Assembly: GCA_008360975.2 (NCBI GenBank)
Contig: CM039187.1
Span: 19,249,495 to 19,313,494, forward strand
Direction: 5' to 3'
Source: Lichenostomus cassidix
Taxonomy: Eukaryota; Chordata; Aves; Passeriformes; Meliphagidae
DNA: 64,000 bases
The notes beneath the pieces were generated by a model. The model saw only the letters and a program-made list of their open reading frames with translations. It had not been told where the DNA came from and searched no databases. Position 1 is the stretch's first letter; each line of letters starts with the position of its first letter. The position numbers and the translations under genes were made by a program. Shown piece by piece: positions 1 through 49,076 of this stretch.

Positions 1-559
1 GCAGGAAGAATGAGGTTCCCATGTTCTTTGGGGTGATGGGTTCTCTGGATCCAATAACATTGTGCTGCTTTAGGGAAAGCTTTGCCTTGGCTGGGAAAGG
101 CAGAGACTGTCAGATGTTTCAAGTTTTTTCCTTCTTCACCCTCTTCCAGTTGTTGTCTAGAAAATAGCTAGGTACTTCTCTGGGTCCTTGAGGGAGAGGT
201 GCAGGGAATCTGAAAACTGTTTGGATTCTGCTACAGATCTCTGTCCTGAGCTTAATTTCACAGCATGAGTGTGCTCCAGGCTTGTTTTTTCCATTAATTT
301 CCTGCTTGCAGAAATGCCATAGTCATTTCTCAGAACCTGAAAATTCATGATCCTGCTTGAGAGTGGGATGCCTTGAGATTCAGTGTTTCCAAGCATTTTC
401 TCAGCAAATACTTGAGTTAGTGTTTTATTCCTGGTACCTGAAAGCAATAGACCAAATAGCATTATTTCCTCGGTGAAGTCACAGAGCAGGATCATGTTTC
501 TTTCCCTCTGAGAGATACTGTCTCGGAGCTCTCTGGCAATCCCCTCAAAGACTGCTCAT

Positions 560-823
560 TGTGGCTAGCACAGGTCTTTCCCATGACAACTTTCTCCTGT
601 GTTTTATAAACAAAGATAAAGTTTGGATGTTATTAAAACAGTGTCTTGAGATTTGGACAGTTCAGGCCTGGCCAATGAGGCCTAGGGGGAGGTTTCTGAC
701 TGACCAATCTGGGTGACCTCTGAAAAGTCTATATAAGTTGGAATCAAAATAATAAAGCTCTCTTTTTTCTTGCCACGCTGAGAATCCGGGTCTTTTTCTC
801 TTGCTAGCGGCTCAACAGCGACA
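560..823 (+). mobile_element. Solo LTR, short avian ERV family (copy A)
   Basis: 264-bp element starting TGTGGCTAGC and ending GCGACA, flanked by a perfect 6-bp target duplication GCTCAT (554-559 and 824-829). It contains two CCAAT boxes, a TATATAA box at 730-736 and AATAAA at 751-756, the U3-R order expected of a retroviral LTR. It aligns along its whole length with the reverse complement of 59325-59587. A 6-bp duplication fits ERVK/alpharetrovirus-like (class II) elements. No internal viral sequence is present, so it is a recombined solo LTR. Confidence 0.9.
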
Positions 824-3783
824 GCTCATGTGGATTTCAGGGGTGGCTGTCTCCATGGTGCCTTACTTCAGTGCTCCAGCAATGATGGTCCTCTTCGGCT
901 TTGTCTGGATGTCTCTGTCCTATATGTGTGGATTCTTTTGTGTGAGGGGTCATTGGGAATTGACATTACACAGGGAATTGCATCACTTGTGTTAGGTACT
1001 TAAAACCTTCTGGAGTGCAGCGTATGACCGGATACTCCGTATTCATGTGAGCAGTCTCATCTGCTCCAAAGGAGCTTCCTTCCTAAAAATGTATCAGGAA
1101 GAGTACAGGTCAAGCATCTGAAAACTGCAGTAGGTTTTGCAATAGTATCTTGTGTGCAAACATCCTTCTCCAGTGCATTTATACAAGTGGAATTTTCTTC
1201 AGGCCCTATTGAGGAAAAGGTAGTCATAGTGATGGTCGACAGCTAAATGAAGCCCATTTAATCCATGTTAGATGTCTGCATGTTCATCTCTGTTGACTTG
1301 GTTAAAGCTCTGAGCTGTGTGAATTAGTAAAGGGTATTTGCATGCTGTGCAGATTAACTGTGAGTGAATGCCAGGAGATGTGCTCTTCTAAGAGGGCTCA
1401 GAGCTACCAACTAGTTAATTTCTTGTCAAGACCCTTTCATGATTTCCCTGAAGGTTTACTCCTTCCAACTATACTGTCCTCCAACCCAGTTTTAGATCAT
1501 GGTCATTACATGACTTCTGACCTCCTTTCTGCAGGTCTCTCAACCTCAGCTCTGTTTTACCTGAAGCCTAGTTTTATTCTCATCAGTGATCTGGCAAAAG
1601 AGCTTTTACAGTTTAACTGTAAACAGTTTAACTTTTTTACAGTTTGTTTAGAGTTGAACATTTGGCCTTTCTTTGAGATGAGATAAGACTTTTCTAATTT
1701 CCTAAACCAGGATTTTTTTTCTCCCCCTCATTGGCTGTTCTCCTTTGAACCTAAGTCCTAAACTCAGAGACTTGCTTGTAATCTTTCTGTTTGTTGCTTT
1801 ATAAGAGATTTTACAGACCAAGCTGTGGCCCTCCACATCACCTGCTCATCCTGCTATCACCATTTGTAATAACATATAAAATCTGCCAAACAAGGAATTT
1901 CTCCTCTTCCTTAAAAATATTTTGCAGCTAGAGGTAGGAACAAAAAATGAGGCATATTGTTAAAAAGCAGGTCTTAGCTGCCCCCCGTCTCTCTTTCTGT
2001 GGGATCAAGTTTAGATGTTATGTTTACTTTGAAAATCAGGTGTTCTCATGCAGTGGTGTTGAAATGGATACCCTTAGGATTTGGACCTGTAGAGAGATAG
2101 TAATGGTTCAAAACATAATGAAATTAATCTGGTACCTGGAGATCTGCCAGTGAGTGCTATCTCAGCAAGCCCATGCATCACCAACTCTTAATGACTTCGA
2201 TGAAAGATTTTTCAAAAAGCTTGCAGTTTTGATGTTTCTCATAGATTTTTCTTTTAAAGTCTAGTGAAAATATTTACTCTTACAGTGTAATTTTAGTTTA
2301 GAAGAAACTTGACTGAAAGCTTTGAGTATTCATCTGCTGCAGTGGGAAAAAAGAGGATCCACAGGCAGGCTGGGAAATTGCACAGTGTCACCTCACTTTT
2401 GGACCCAAGTGAGTCCACTAGTGCATGGTGATTATCTGCTGAAGCATTAGCCACAGAGGAGGAAGAAGACCTTATTTCTTGCCATGCCTCTTAGAGGTAT
2501 GTGCCTGCTTAATACTAACTGGCTTAATTTAAGCTTTTATGGGTGTTTTATGGATTATGAGGACTTTTCTGATACATTACCTCTTTTCCTGATTTTTGTA
2601 TGATAGAGACAGTTTCTAGTCCTGAAAGGCACCTCTGTGAGTAAGAAGGGAAAATTTGGCTCTTCAGGATTTGGCAGCAGCAGATCAGAAGCCAAGGGAT
2701 CCTGGCTGCCCTCAGTGATGCCATGCTGTGCTGGGCTTGCTGCTGAGAAGCTGACTCCACATCCCACTGCTGCCAAGAATGCTTTTCAAGAACAGTCAAA
2801 ACAAGTTTTCTTTACCTCTCCTCCTGAGAGATTTTTTGGCCCATGGCTTGAAGGCCTTGATGAGTCTTCCACGCTGCCGCAAACGACTGGCAGAAAAGAT
2901 TCACAGAGCACCTTTTCTAGCTAGTGTAATGCTTTAGAAAACAGTTGCAGCTGGGAGAGGGATATATTTGAACTCAGGCTTTCCACTGAAATCAGGGGAG
3001 AGAGAGGCTGCTGTGAGTTACTGGAGGCTCTGACAGCGAATTCACACAAGTAATTCCCTGACAAATGAAGCAGACAGGAGTCGTACATTAAACCTTGTCA
3101 TAATAAGAGCAGGGAGCTGGTTCATTGGCAGCAACTTTGCTGTTCTTTAGTGTGCTGTGAAAATACAGGCAGCTACTCTGCTGCTTCGCCACATCTGCAC
3201 AAGGGCCCATCTGCAACAGGATGCTTTGCTTTTTCTTGTTTTAAGGTGCTCATGGTCACTGTGTCTGGTTGCATTCTTGAGGAAAGGCACTGATTCCCAT
3301 GTAAGCTGGGATTACTTGCTGGACAGGTTGCTGGAGTGCAGCTGTCCGGCTAAGAGTTGTGCTGCTTAGCTTCAGGGTGGAGAGCAAGCTTTCTCCACTG
3401 GAATAGTTAAGGTGCTAGTGGTAGTCACAAGCAGGGCTTCTGCTGTTTCACTTTGTGAGAGGCTCCTCAGTGCAGGGCTGTGGCCAGCAGTAGTGCAGCA
3501 CATTACATCTGAGTCCTCTTGGATGCTACTCACGTGCTTCTAGTGAAATTTAACTTCGTGCAAAATACACTTCTAGAAGACTGCCAAATCCAGGGATTTA
3601 GACCATGACTGAGATTCCAGGGAAGATATGATTTATGGATTTGCAAGCAAGACTGTTACATTCAGCTGACTTGACACATGCTTGCCAACCTCAGCTGGTT
3701 TTCCCCTTGTAACTCATATTTGGTGCTCTACTGTAATGTCACTTGGCTCAGGGTAGAAGGAGTGGACTTCAGCATTGCTGGAT

Positions 3784-3830
3784 TTCACAGAACCATAGAG
3801 TCACAGAATTTAGGACTGCTTGGGGCCCAA
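3784..3830 (-). repeat. Possible CR1 LINE 3'-end relic
   Basis: CACAGAACCATAGAGTCACAG followed by a GG-rich stretch resembles the reverse complement of the CR1 3' end (repeated ATTCTATG/ATTCTGTG). Strongly degraded and short, so weakly supported. Confidence 0.3.
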
Positions 3831-6329
3831 GCTTTAATTAATTTAGCTTAGAGCAAGTCTATGGGTTGTGCTAACTTAACCTGAGCTGTATTGGTCATAA
3901 TTGGCTAGGAGGAATGCAAGTAACTCTGTATGTGCTGTAACATAACCTGCATCTGTGAACTCTCTGTGGGGGTCTGCTCTTTCACTGGGGAATCTTTAGT
4001 GGAGGTTGCTTCCTCCTTTGTGAGTAGATGTACATCCTTGTTCCAACAGACCTGTCTGAGGGCTCTGTCCAGCTGTCTGCATACTTCCTTTCAGTTTTCC
4101 ACCACACGTGACATGCACTCTGGGGGTCTCTCTTTGCAATCCAGGCACATTCTTAGCAGGAAGAGGAACCTCATGAGTTGAAAGGTAGGTGCTTAGAGCC
4201 TGGCCTGGTGCTGAGGTTAGGTTAGCTGTGCCAAGTGATTTTCCTATGACTGGCCCAAATGTTTACCTGTGTGAGTTGATTCAATCAGGGGTTTTACCAG
4301 AGCAGACAACCATGAAATGAATTTCCCATAGTTCTGTAGTTTGCTGAGGCAAGACAGGAGCTCCCCTTTGGAAGAACTGAATAAGTCCTCCAGAGCCAAG
4401 AGTGCTCTTGTTCACACTGGTTTTCTGAGTTACCCCCTGCCCCAAGTTCACATTTCTGTGCAATGAGCCAGTGATCTTCTCTTTGCAGAAAAGCAGATAC
4501 TGTACTTTTTTTCTCCCAGTCCAGTCTTACAGTCCTATTGCAGCCTTCTCAGACTTGCCTGATTTTCTCCAGCACAAGGATAACTGTCTAGAAATTCCAT
4601 GTCCTTAGCTGATGAGCCTTCTAATTGCCCCTGTAGCTAAGACTCTTCTGCTAGAAAATGCAAATCTTTAGGTTTAATATTTTCACACCAAATGCTTTTC
4701 TTTGTGGATTTCTGAGTGCCATCTTGAAGTCTTTCCTGGAAATTGAGAGGAATTTTTCAAATCTTAGGGATACACTTTTTCCAGTCACAGGACTAGAATC
4801 TGCCAGTCTGGTGCTTCATGGTAGGAGAAGAGAGAAGGTGATCAAGTCAAGATGCCAAAGCACGGAACGTGTATATGCGCAAGAGGACAGATCCCTTGTG
4901 AGGCTGGAGGTGAAACTCTGAGTCAGGATAGCATGGCTGTCAAGAGCAGGGATGTTGGATTGTTGGCCACAGCTGCCTGTTCTCAGGGGCTGTCCTGTGC
5001 CTTCCTGTGCAATGAGTTGCTGCTTGTGATCTGCCTGAGTAGCAACAAGAGGTGCTAGAGTCTTTACTCCACCTGTCCTGCTAACAGGTATGCAGGCTCT
5101 GATTTTCTTTGAGCTAGGGTCTTTCCAGTATGGCACATTGCTTTGAAACCAGTTGGGACCAGTGGGCTTGCAGTATTCCTTCACACACTTGGCTGTGGTG
5201 TTCCAGACTTGTGACAAGCAGAGAAATGAAATCTATCTCCTTTTCCACCCTTGCTTGTAATAAAGGTTCTACAGGGCAGGGTAAAGAGTCCCAAGCAGTA
5301 GGTGCTGAGTACACCTGAATGGGCAGAGCACAGTCTGAATGACACAGCCCTGTTACTTGCTCCACATTTTCCTGTGCAGTAAGATGTTCTTTTTCCTCTT
5401 GTCTAGGTTCCCAATGGCAGCTGGTCACATGCACCACACAGTTTGTTTTGTAAACGCACTGTTCCCTGAAATCAAGTTTTCTGGATGGTGGCCTTCCACC
5501 TGTCAAAATAAGTGGCTTGATTTCTGCAATGCAGTCAATGTTCAGCCTTACACAGGGTTCTTTTAGTGGTTTTATAAGCTCTGTAATATTGCTCAAATTT
5601 ATCCATCCAAGCAATAAAGCTTTCTCCATTGTAACAAAAATCCCCAGCTATTTCAAACTCTGCCACTTACTCATTCTTAGTGGAAACTTTAGTTGTGCTT
5701 ATCTTTTGAGTCACAATTCATATGCTTCTTTCAGAAATCATCCAGGAAGGCGAGTAACTCAGTATCACTCTTGTCAAATGCTGCACATCAGAAATTAAAT
5801 ATCATGGAGTTTGTTAATGAGCAATTAACATTATTTAAGCACCCAAAAACATCTGCAGAAAATATATCCATTGATGCCATGGTTGAAACAGCTTCCAAAC
5901 AGCCTGTTTCTATAGTTTCTTCCTATTTAGAGTGGTGCCACCATCAGCTTTGGCATAGCTGCAGCTTTGGGCATAGCTGCTGCAGTGCTCCTGCACAGAT
6001 GATGCTGAATCCCTGCTGCTCCCTGCTTGACTTTGCCAGGCTTTGGCTCCCAGCCCCACTACTTTCCCCATCATCAAAGGTCTCTTGGGCAAATCTCAAG
6101 CATCTGGAAGTTGGTGCTGGTTGGCATTATTAACCCTTTCAGGAGCTGGGGTAATCACCATGTAGGAGCATTTAAAACATCTGATTTCTGTTTGCAACTG
6201 CCGTGCTCTTGATTGCTCTTAATTAAATTTTCTTTTGCTCTTGTCTACAGCTGGTGTATCATACTTGGAGGCTGTTCCTTTTACTGATGCCAGAAGAGTC
6301 TGAATGGTCTTTTGTGTTTAAGTGGAGGT

Positions 6330-6640
6330 TATTAAATAGCTTTATATTAATTAACTGTGATGGAGGGAACACATGGGCAAATGTGCTCGAGGAGATCAGT
6401 TTATCCATATGGAAATTACATTGAAAGTTAAATCCATTACCCTAATTGTAAAATTCGACAGTGCTTAGCCAATAACTGTGGAATTGACTAAATCATGCAT
6501 TTGTGCTTCAGAGCTAGGCAAATGCCTAATTTCCTTGAATATTTGCTCAAATGAAAAATTGTATTTGCCTCAATTACATAAGCTGCCTCATCATTTCTGA
6601 GAGTGTTTTAGGCAAATGAATTTGGAGGCAGAAATGGTCA
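6330..6640. other. Candidate conserved non-coding element
   Basis: AT-rich, non-repetitive stretch dense in homeodomain-type cores (TTAATTAA, CTAATTGT, CAATTA) and repeated GGCAAAT(G) words (6374, 6518, 6612 areas). It looks unlike the surrounding intronic sequence and has no coding potential. Its enhancer role is pure inference. Confidence 0.25.
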
Positions 6641-9600
6641 GTGAAAGAGTAGGGTCTAATAAGCTCTGAGAGCAGTCATTGCAGGATGGTCGCTTTGAAA
6701 GACTGGCTGGGATGCCTTGACCCTCAGGCTCTACTTTCAAGCAGAAATGTTGCTGTGCCCACAAAATAAAAGTAGCTTACATTGGTCAGAAAAACGGCTG
6801 GAAGGTCCAAGAAACAATCAGTTGCCAAAATGGCTTGATGGACAATAGCAAACAACAAATAAATTAGAAGTTGTAAACTGCTCGTGGTTGATTCTGAACA
6901 GAAAGGGGTTAGATTTGTGGAACAAATGTGTTCACTTTGAGCTGCTTGTTCAGGCCTAATTTGGAGAGAAGGCTGATGCTTGTAGCTGCAGTGGACAAAA
7001 CCCCTTTGCTGTGGCTCCCCTTTTCAAATGGTGAGGACAAAGTATTTATTCAGCTGTCAAGTGGGGAAAGAAAGCAAATTAGTTTTAGGCTGGAACGCTG
7101 TACTGTGTTTGCTGTTGTAGTTCTGAGGCCAGATGGTGACTTGGACAGCCCTGGGGAATGGGTAACAAGTTTCTCCAGGGCAAAGATCAGAAGCAAAAGG
7201 AAATATTCAGATTATCTTGCAGTTCCACTTCCTAGAGAGGAAAAGGGAGTGTGAGATGCACCAGGCTGTGTTAGGGAGAGGATTAGCCACTCTTTTTCTT
7301 CACTTGTTGCTGTTGCTGAATCCTGGAGTCAGTTTGTGGCAGAGTGGGTTTGAGACCTGACTCCCCCTGTAAACTGCAGCTGTCCCTGGGAAGGACAGAG
7401 CATCTGTGCCAGCATCTATTGGGGCAGCTTGCTCCAGTGAGGAAAGTGCCTCTGCCCTCACTCCTCAGCTCCCCCATGGCTCTTTTAATGACAGCAAATG
7501 ATTTGGGCATCTGTTTCACCAAGTAGTCAGGATCTTGGGGAAGGAGAAGGAGATGGCCTAAGGTTACCTAACTGGGGCTACATTTGGCTTGTGCTTCTAA
7601 AGTGTTTCAAGTCCCACTTGTCCTGCCTCAGTGCTAGTTCCTGCCTCAGTTTCCCTGGTTTGGCAGTTGTTTTGGGCTGCTCTTTAAATGTGGTGGTGGA
7701 GCTGGTAGGTAACCAAGCAGATGAGGTGCCTCAGGTGTATCTGCTTAGGCTGCTCAACTGCATTATAAACCTGGTTCAGACTCCCAGGGCATAAGAAGGT
7801 ACCAAAAACTCTCCCAGAATCTCCAGGACTATGAGTGTCTGAATATCTAGGCAGAAGGCAAAGTGGAAGAAAAGTCTCTCTACTGGCACAAAACATTCTC
7901 CATGGAAGGAGTTTTAATTGCATTCAAACATAACTTAGCTTCCAATGTAAGTGTTTTCATTTTGAGTTAATTTTTATCCCATATAAACCAGGTAGAGGGA
8001 AAACAAGAGGATTAGGAATGCTGAATGGGAAGAGCAGTCTGGCTGGGCGGCTGAGAGCCCTGGCTCTGCCAGGGAGCCACAGCTGGAGCAGGGCAGGGAG
8101 CTGCTGCAAAGCAGCACAGGAACAGTGCATGGCCCTGTCCAGAGTGGCCTGGGGTGTGCTGAGGCTGGAGAAATTAGATTCTGCAGGTCAGAAGGAAAGG
8201 GAAGTCAGCCAAGGCATGCCAGAAGGTTGGTAGTGCCTGCTAGGATGGCAGTGGGTGAACCCAAGCCAGCTCTTATGGTTTCCGTATTGCCTGCAAGTTC
8301 ACTTGTTTCTCTTTCCTTCCAAAAGAGAGACAGGGAGGGAAGGTGATTATTGTGAATTGAGAGAAATTGACAGGTGAGGCAGACACCTGCTAGGAATAGA
8401 TCTTGATCCATCAGATTGGCAAGAAATCAAGTGCAAGGGAATAGGCTTAGCTGGTACTATGCATTACTCAACTGATATGCTGGGAGGGGAGGTCTTACAC
8501 CGTGTGTGGGGACCTGGCTAAATGACAGACATGCACATGGCCAGAAAACTCATGCACTCACTTTAGCTTTTCATTTTCACTTGCCTCAGTAAAGGCAAGT
8601 GAACGACAAATGGCACAGGTTTTAGGTAACTTTTTTCTTTCCTTTATCTCTCATTTATCTGTCTGTTCACCCTAGAGAACAGAAGTGATTGTTACAGCCC
8701 ACAGGAAAAGACCCCTTTCAGTCTTCTCAGTCCTTCGTTGTCTCCAGAGAGCATTGCTCCCCTCAAGCATTAACTCTCATATGAAAGGTTGGTGGAGATG
8801 TTGGGTCAGATTGTCCCCTTTCTTGCAAGGCCTTCTTTAAAAATAAGATGCATCACAGTATAAAAGTGATGCTGCCACTTCTAGAAGAGCGCGAAGTATC
8901 CAGGGAAAATGCAGGGTGCTTGGGAATGGTGCTGCCTGCACTTCTGCTCTGCCTGCCGTACCGCTCCAAGTACAGCTGGCCAGCAGAAGAGCTTGGTCCA
9001 TTAAGTGCTTTGCAGCTCATGTCTGTGGCAGCCCTGGGTTTGCTTAGCTGTGTTCACCTTCCTCCTCTCATGAGCTTCCCTGTGAGGCCAGTGTCTTCCT
9101 TTCCTGCACAAGCACTCACAGCTGATGTGGAGATGACACATCTGCCTGTCAAGCCTCTGGACCTTGGGACTCTCCTGAGTTATTGCAGCTAGTCAGCTTA
9201 CTCTGAATATGAAAAACAGATTCCTGCAGGGAATTTGGAGTTCAGAATTCTTCCTTTCTTTAATTTATTTTTCTTTAAGTAAATTGAGGGAACTTCAGCT
9301 GTTCCACTGACAGGAAATGCTGAAGGATATATCTCAAATCATTTGCTCAGATCTCCAGGGTATGGAGGTTTATAAAAGGTTTTTGCTATAGACTCTCCAC
9401 CAGCTCTGGGAAACATCTGTTCTGCATTCTGAATACATTTTCCCAGCAGAAATTGTTTTAATAAAATCATCACTTTTTCTGTGGTTAGAAAACCCAGTGC
9501 CATGAAATTTTTTCTATGCTAAACACTTATTGACCACAGTTACTGGTTAATGAAGTTAAAAAACTTCATATAACAATGTTTAACTTATCCTGTATTTCCA

Positions 9601-12600
9601 GGAGCTTCTCCGATGGTCATAATATGACAGAATTCACCAGAACTGAAACTGTGAACAGTGACTAGGGTTCAGTGTGAACTGTACTACTTGATTTTGTTGG
9701 TGCTTCATAGCAGTCTCTGTTTTGAAATCCAGTCTCTAAGCTGTGGCATGTGACTAGCCTATATATTGAGTGAGACTATGAAAGCAGGGTGTTCTAAGGC
9801 ATAGGTAGGAAAGGTGAAATTGTTAATAATTTTTAAAAAGTATTTTATATCACTGTGTTGTGACCCAGCTCTGAAATGGCCTTTTCTCCACAGTAAGATA
9901 ATATTAGAAAAAGTCTTGCTGCAGTTCGATTCACCTGAGAGCAGATAATTATGTGTGCAGCCAAGTTATTTTCTGCTAAATCAGAAAAATTGGAAAATAT
10001 GGCTAAGTCTTCAGTGCTCACTGTGGACTCCTTTGTCCTCAGCAGAGGTGATGAGCATATGGGTGGTAGCTACCTTCAAAGTTCAGCTGTGGAGCCCTTT
10101 CTCTGTGTGGACAGCAACCAGGAAAAGGAAAGCAAAACTCCGTGAACATGAAGAGATTCTTCATTGGTCTGGAGAGGAAAAATTATCCTGGCTTGGACCT
10201 GTTCTGAAAGTGCTTTTGATTTTAATGGGAACTTTAACAGTTTGGGAAAAATGGAGATGTTGCAAGCTTTATCCCATTCAACTTTCCATGTAAGAATATT
10301 CTGTGTTCTCAGATTGCAATTTTTCAGACAACTACAATTCCTATTGTCACCAGTTTGGTTTTAGACTAACATTCTAGATAGGCATCATTTGAAAATGAAG
10401 CTTGATATATCTCTGGACAGACTGATGTTTCTCCTTTGCTTTCAGTTAGGTAGCTCATCTTGTGTTAGAGTAGTGTTTTCAGATAAAAGCTCGAAGATGG
10501 GTGGTGCTAAAATATTTTGGAGGTCAGCTGCCTCACAAGCAGCTTTGAGGTCTTAAGGGACTCAACAGGAGGGTGGTAGGTATTTCTGAGCCCAATACAT
10601 GCATCCTGATTCACCAGCAGGCTGCTTCACTGCTTTGCCTGGCTTTTGTCTCCTTTTTTGAGACAAGAACCCCCTCATGGTGCATAAACAAGTGGAATAA
10701 GCACAGAATCTTTAGTTAGCAAGGGATCTGATAGTCTGAATCATGAAACAGGGGACAACCTGGGTTTAAACAAAAAAACAAACCAGAACATGCACAGCAA
10801 TAAATACCTTCAATACTGAATTGCATCTTGTAGAAGACACATTGCTTCCCATGGAGCACAATATCAAACTCCCTTCTCCCCTTGAGTGTTTCCAATGGTA
10901 ATGGGCTTCAGTACATACATGGGCATTTCATGCTCTGGAGCAGTAACACTGGAATATGTTCTGCACTTGATGTGACAGAGTAGTCCAACAGAGAGGTACA
11001 ACTTTGGGAATGTGTTGAGGGGACAACAGGACCTGTGCATTACCTGCAACCTATGTGCAGCTTCTTCCAGATACAATGTGCATTTCTTGGCTTCGTTATT
11101 TATTGTTAGTGGCATATCAGTTCTTCTGGGAATCTACATTAGCCCTCTCTTGGAAAGAATCAGAAAAAGACTAAATGTCTGTCAAGTCACTTTAATTTTT
11201 GGGATATCTTTAGGCATCATGATGATAGGAAATGCCAAAAAACTCAAGTGAATCAGAACAGGATCTTCTAAAATTCTCATGTTTGATTCCAAAACACCCT
11301 TGTGGGAGACAAGGCAGTGGGTGCACCCTGTGTGTATGAGTGAGATTAGAATTTGAAAATATCCGGTATATCTGCACCCCCATATCTGGCCTTTGTGTAG
11401 TGCTCTCCCTTTTCATCGGCTACAATAAGACAAAATATGCAAAGATGTTGTAGATTTCATTAGTCACACTAGTTTATTCAAACCTCTTCTTTGCATAAGA
11501 AACCAAGGCCTGCACTGATCTCTGGGAAAGAATGTGCTCACAGCTTGGAAAAGCCGTGTGTTCGAATGGCACCGCGGCAAGGCAGAGGTCAGCAGCTCGG
11601 GCACAGGAGAGGGGCCCGGCTCTAGGGTTTGGTGCCATCATTTGCAATTCAATTCCATGCAGCTCCCTCTTAGGGGAACAATTCACTAAATACAGAGTTG
11701 TTCTTTTTCCCTAATTCACCATATAATTCACCTTCTAAGTTCAATTAAGAAGCAATCTGTTTGTGACTGGAAGCAAGCTGCATTTATTTAGAAATACAAA
11801 ATTATCCTTTGCCTCGGCAAAGACCGCATGCCTTAATAATTCTGGGGATGAATGGCTAGTTGGGGTTTCCTTTAAATGGAATGGGATATTGTGTGAAGAG
11901 TAGCATACTTTGCAAGGGTGGGGGTGTGAGAAGTAAAACTGAGAAGAGGAACTTTTGTTGAGCTTGGGCTTAAGGAAGTGACGAGGACTGGGCATGAAAG
12001 AAAACAAAGGGAAATCTTGGGATGGGACACAGAAGCTGGAAAAGAGTGATAGAGTTCAGAGCAATCCATCTTGTTGAATCAGGCTTGTTCCTGTTCACAC
12101 ATCTAGTGTCTTTTGTCCAGTCAAGCTCTGTTAAACTATGGCACTTCCTTTGGGAGACAAACCCCTGATTTACTGTGTTTCTTGGACCGGGAAGCTTTAA
12201 CCTATAGCCAGCTGAGAGTCTGGGTATTTTATTTTCTTATGAATTGTTCTGTAGGTATCTTTCATCATAATTTCCTGATATCCTTACCAGTTATAGTAGT
12301 ATAACGTTGGAGATTTGTTACCATCCTCTCAGTCCTCCTCCAGGGTGTCAGGGATATACCTTTTCCCCTGTCCTTGCCCCGCTGCATGGGTTGGAGGAGG
12401 ATTTGCTAGAAACCAGCTCCAGAGGAAAGGAGAGTTTTCTAGCTGGCAAAGCAAGACTGCTTCAGTGACTGGAGGATGTCCAGCTGTCTTGAAAGTGAGA
12501 CATCCCTCTTGGAAGTCTCCACACTGCATCCAGCAGTGCCATATGACTAACAGTGTATTCTTTCCTGCATGTGGTGGTTTACCATGCTTTTCATGATTTA

Positions 12601-12974
12601 TCTTGCCACGAAGACTGCAGAAACTTGCTCTTGCAATACCTTTACAGAGATCAGCTCATTCAGCTCCTGCTCTCAGTAAATCTCCATGAAATTAGCCTTC
12701 CCTAAAAAAGACTTTCTGCCTATTCAGCATATGGAGAAACTAAGGGATGGTATGGTAATGAGTTGCAAGGTGTCACTGTAGGCTAGGAACAAATCCAGGA
12801 AAAGAGCCTAGCTTTATCAGGCATTTAATCCCTGCTCCCTGCACAGGGAAAGCAGACAATTTCTGTGGCCAGCAGACCCCCAAATGGCATTGCTGATAGC
12901 TGCTGTCCTTTCCACATCAGAGCTCTGCCAGCCAGCTCACCAGAGATTAATCTCTTCTCTTTTTTCCTTTGCAG

Positions 12975-49076
<36,102 letters not shown>

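Larger units (their letters stand above)
1..12974. other. 5' region: no coding exon recognised (presumed TLL2 intron 2 or upstream)
   Basis: I looked for the expected exon 2 text (prodomain motif around K-A-A-V-F-W-G-D-I) and found none. Apart from the solo LTR at 560-823, the CR1-like relic and the AT-rich candidate element at 6330-6640, the sequence is unremarkable unique DNA. Short open frames here lack splice context or recognisable protein similarity. Confidence 0.6.

Noticed and set aside
157..495. 112-codon minus-strand frame next to the first LTR as possible viral or host coding remnant
   Set aside because: No recognisable similarity, and the element is a solo LTR with its target duplication directly adjacent, leaving no room for internal viral sequence.
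801..995. Short frame spanning the end of the solo LTR
   Set aside because: It crosses the LTR boundary and the target duplication, so it is assembled from transposon and flank and is not a gene.
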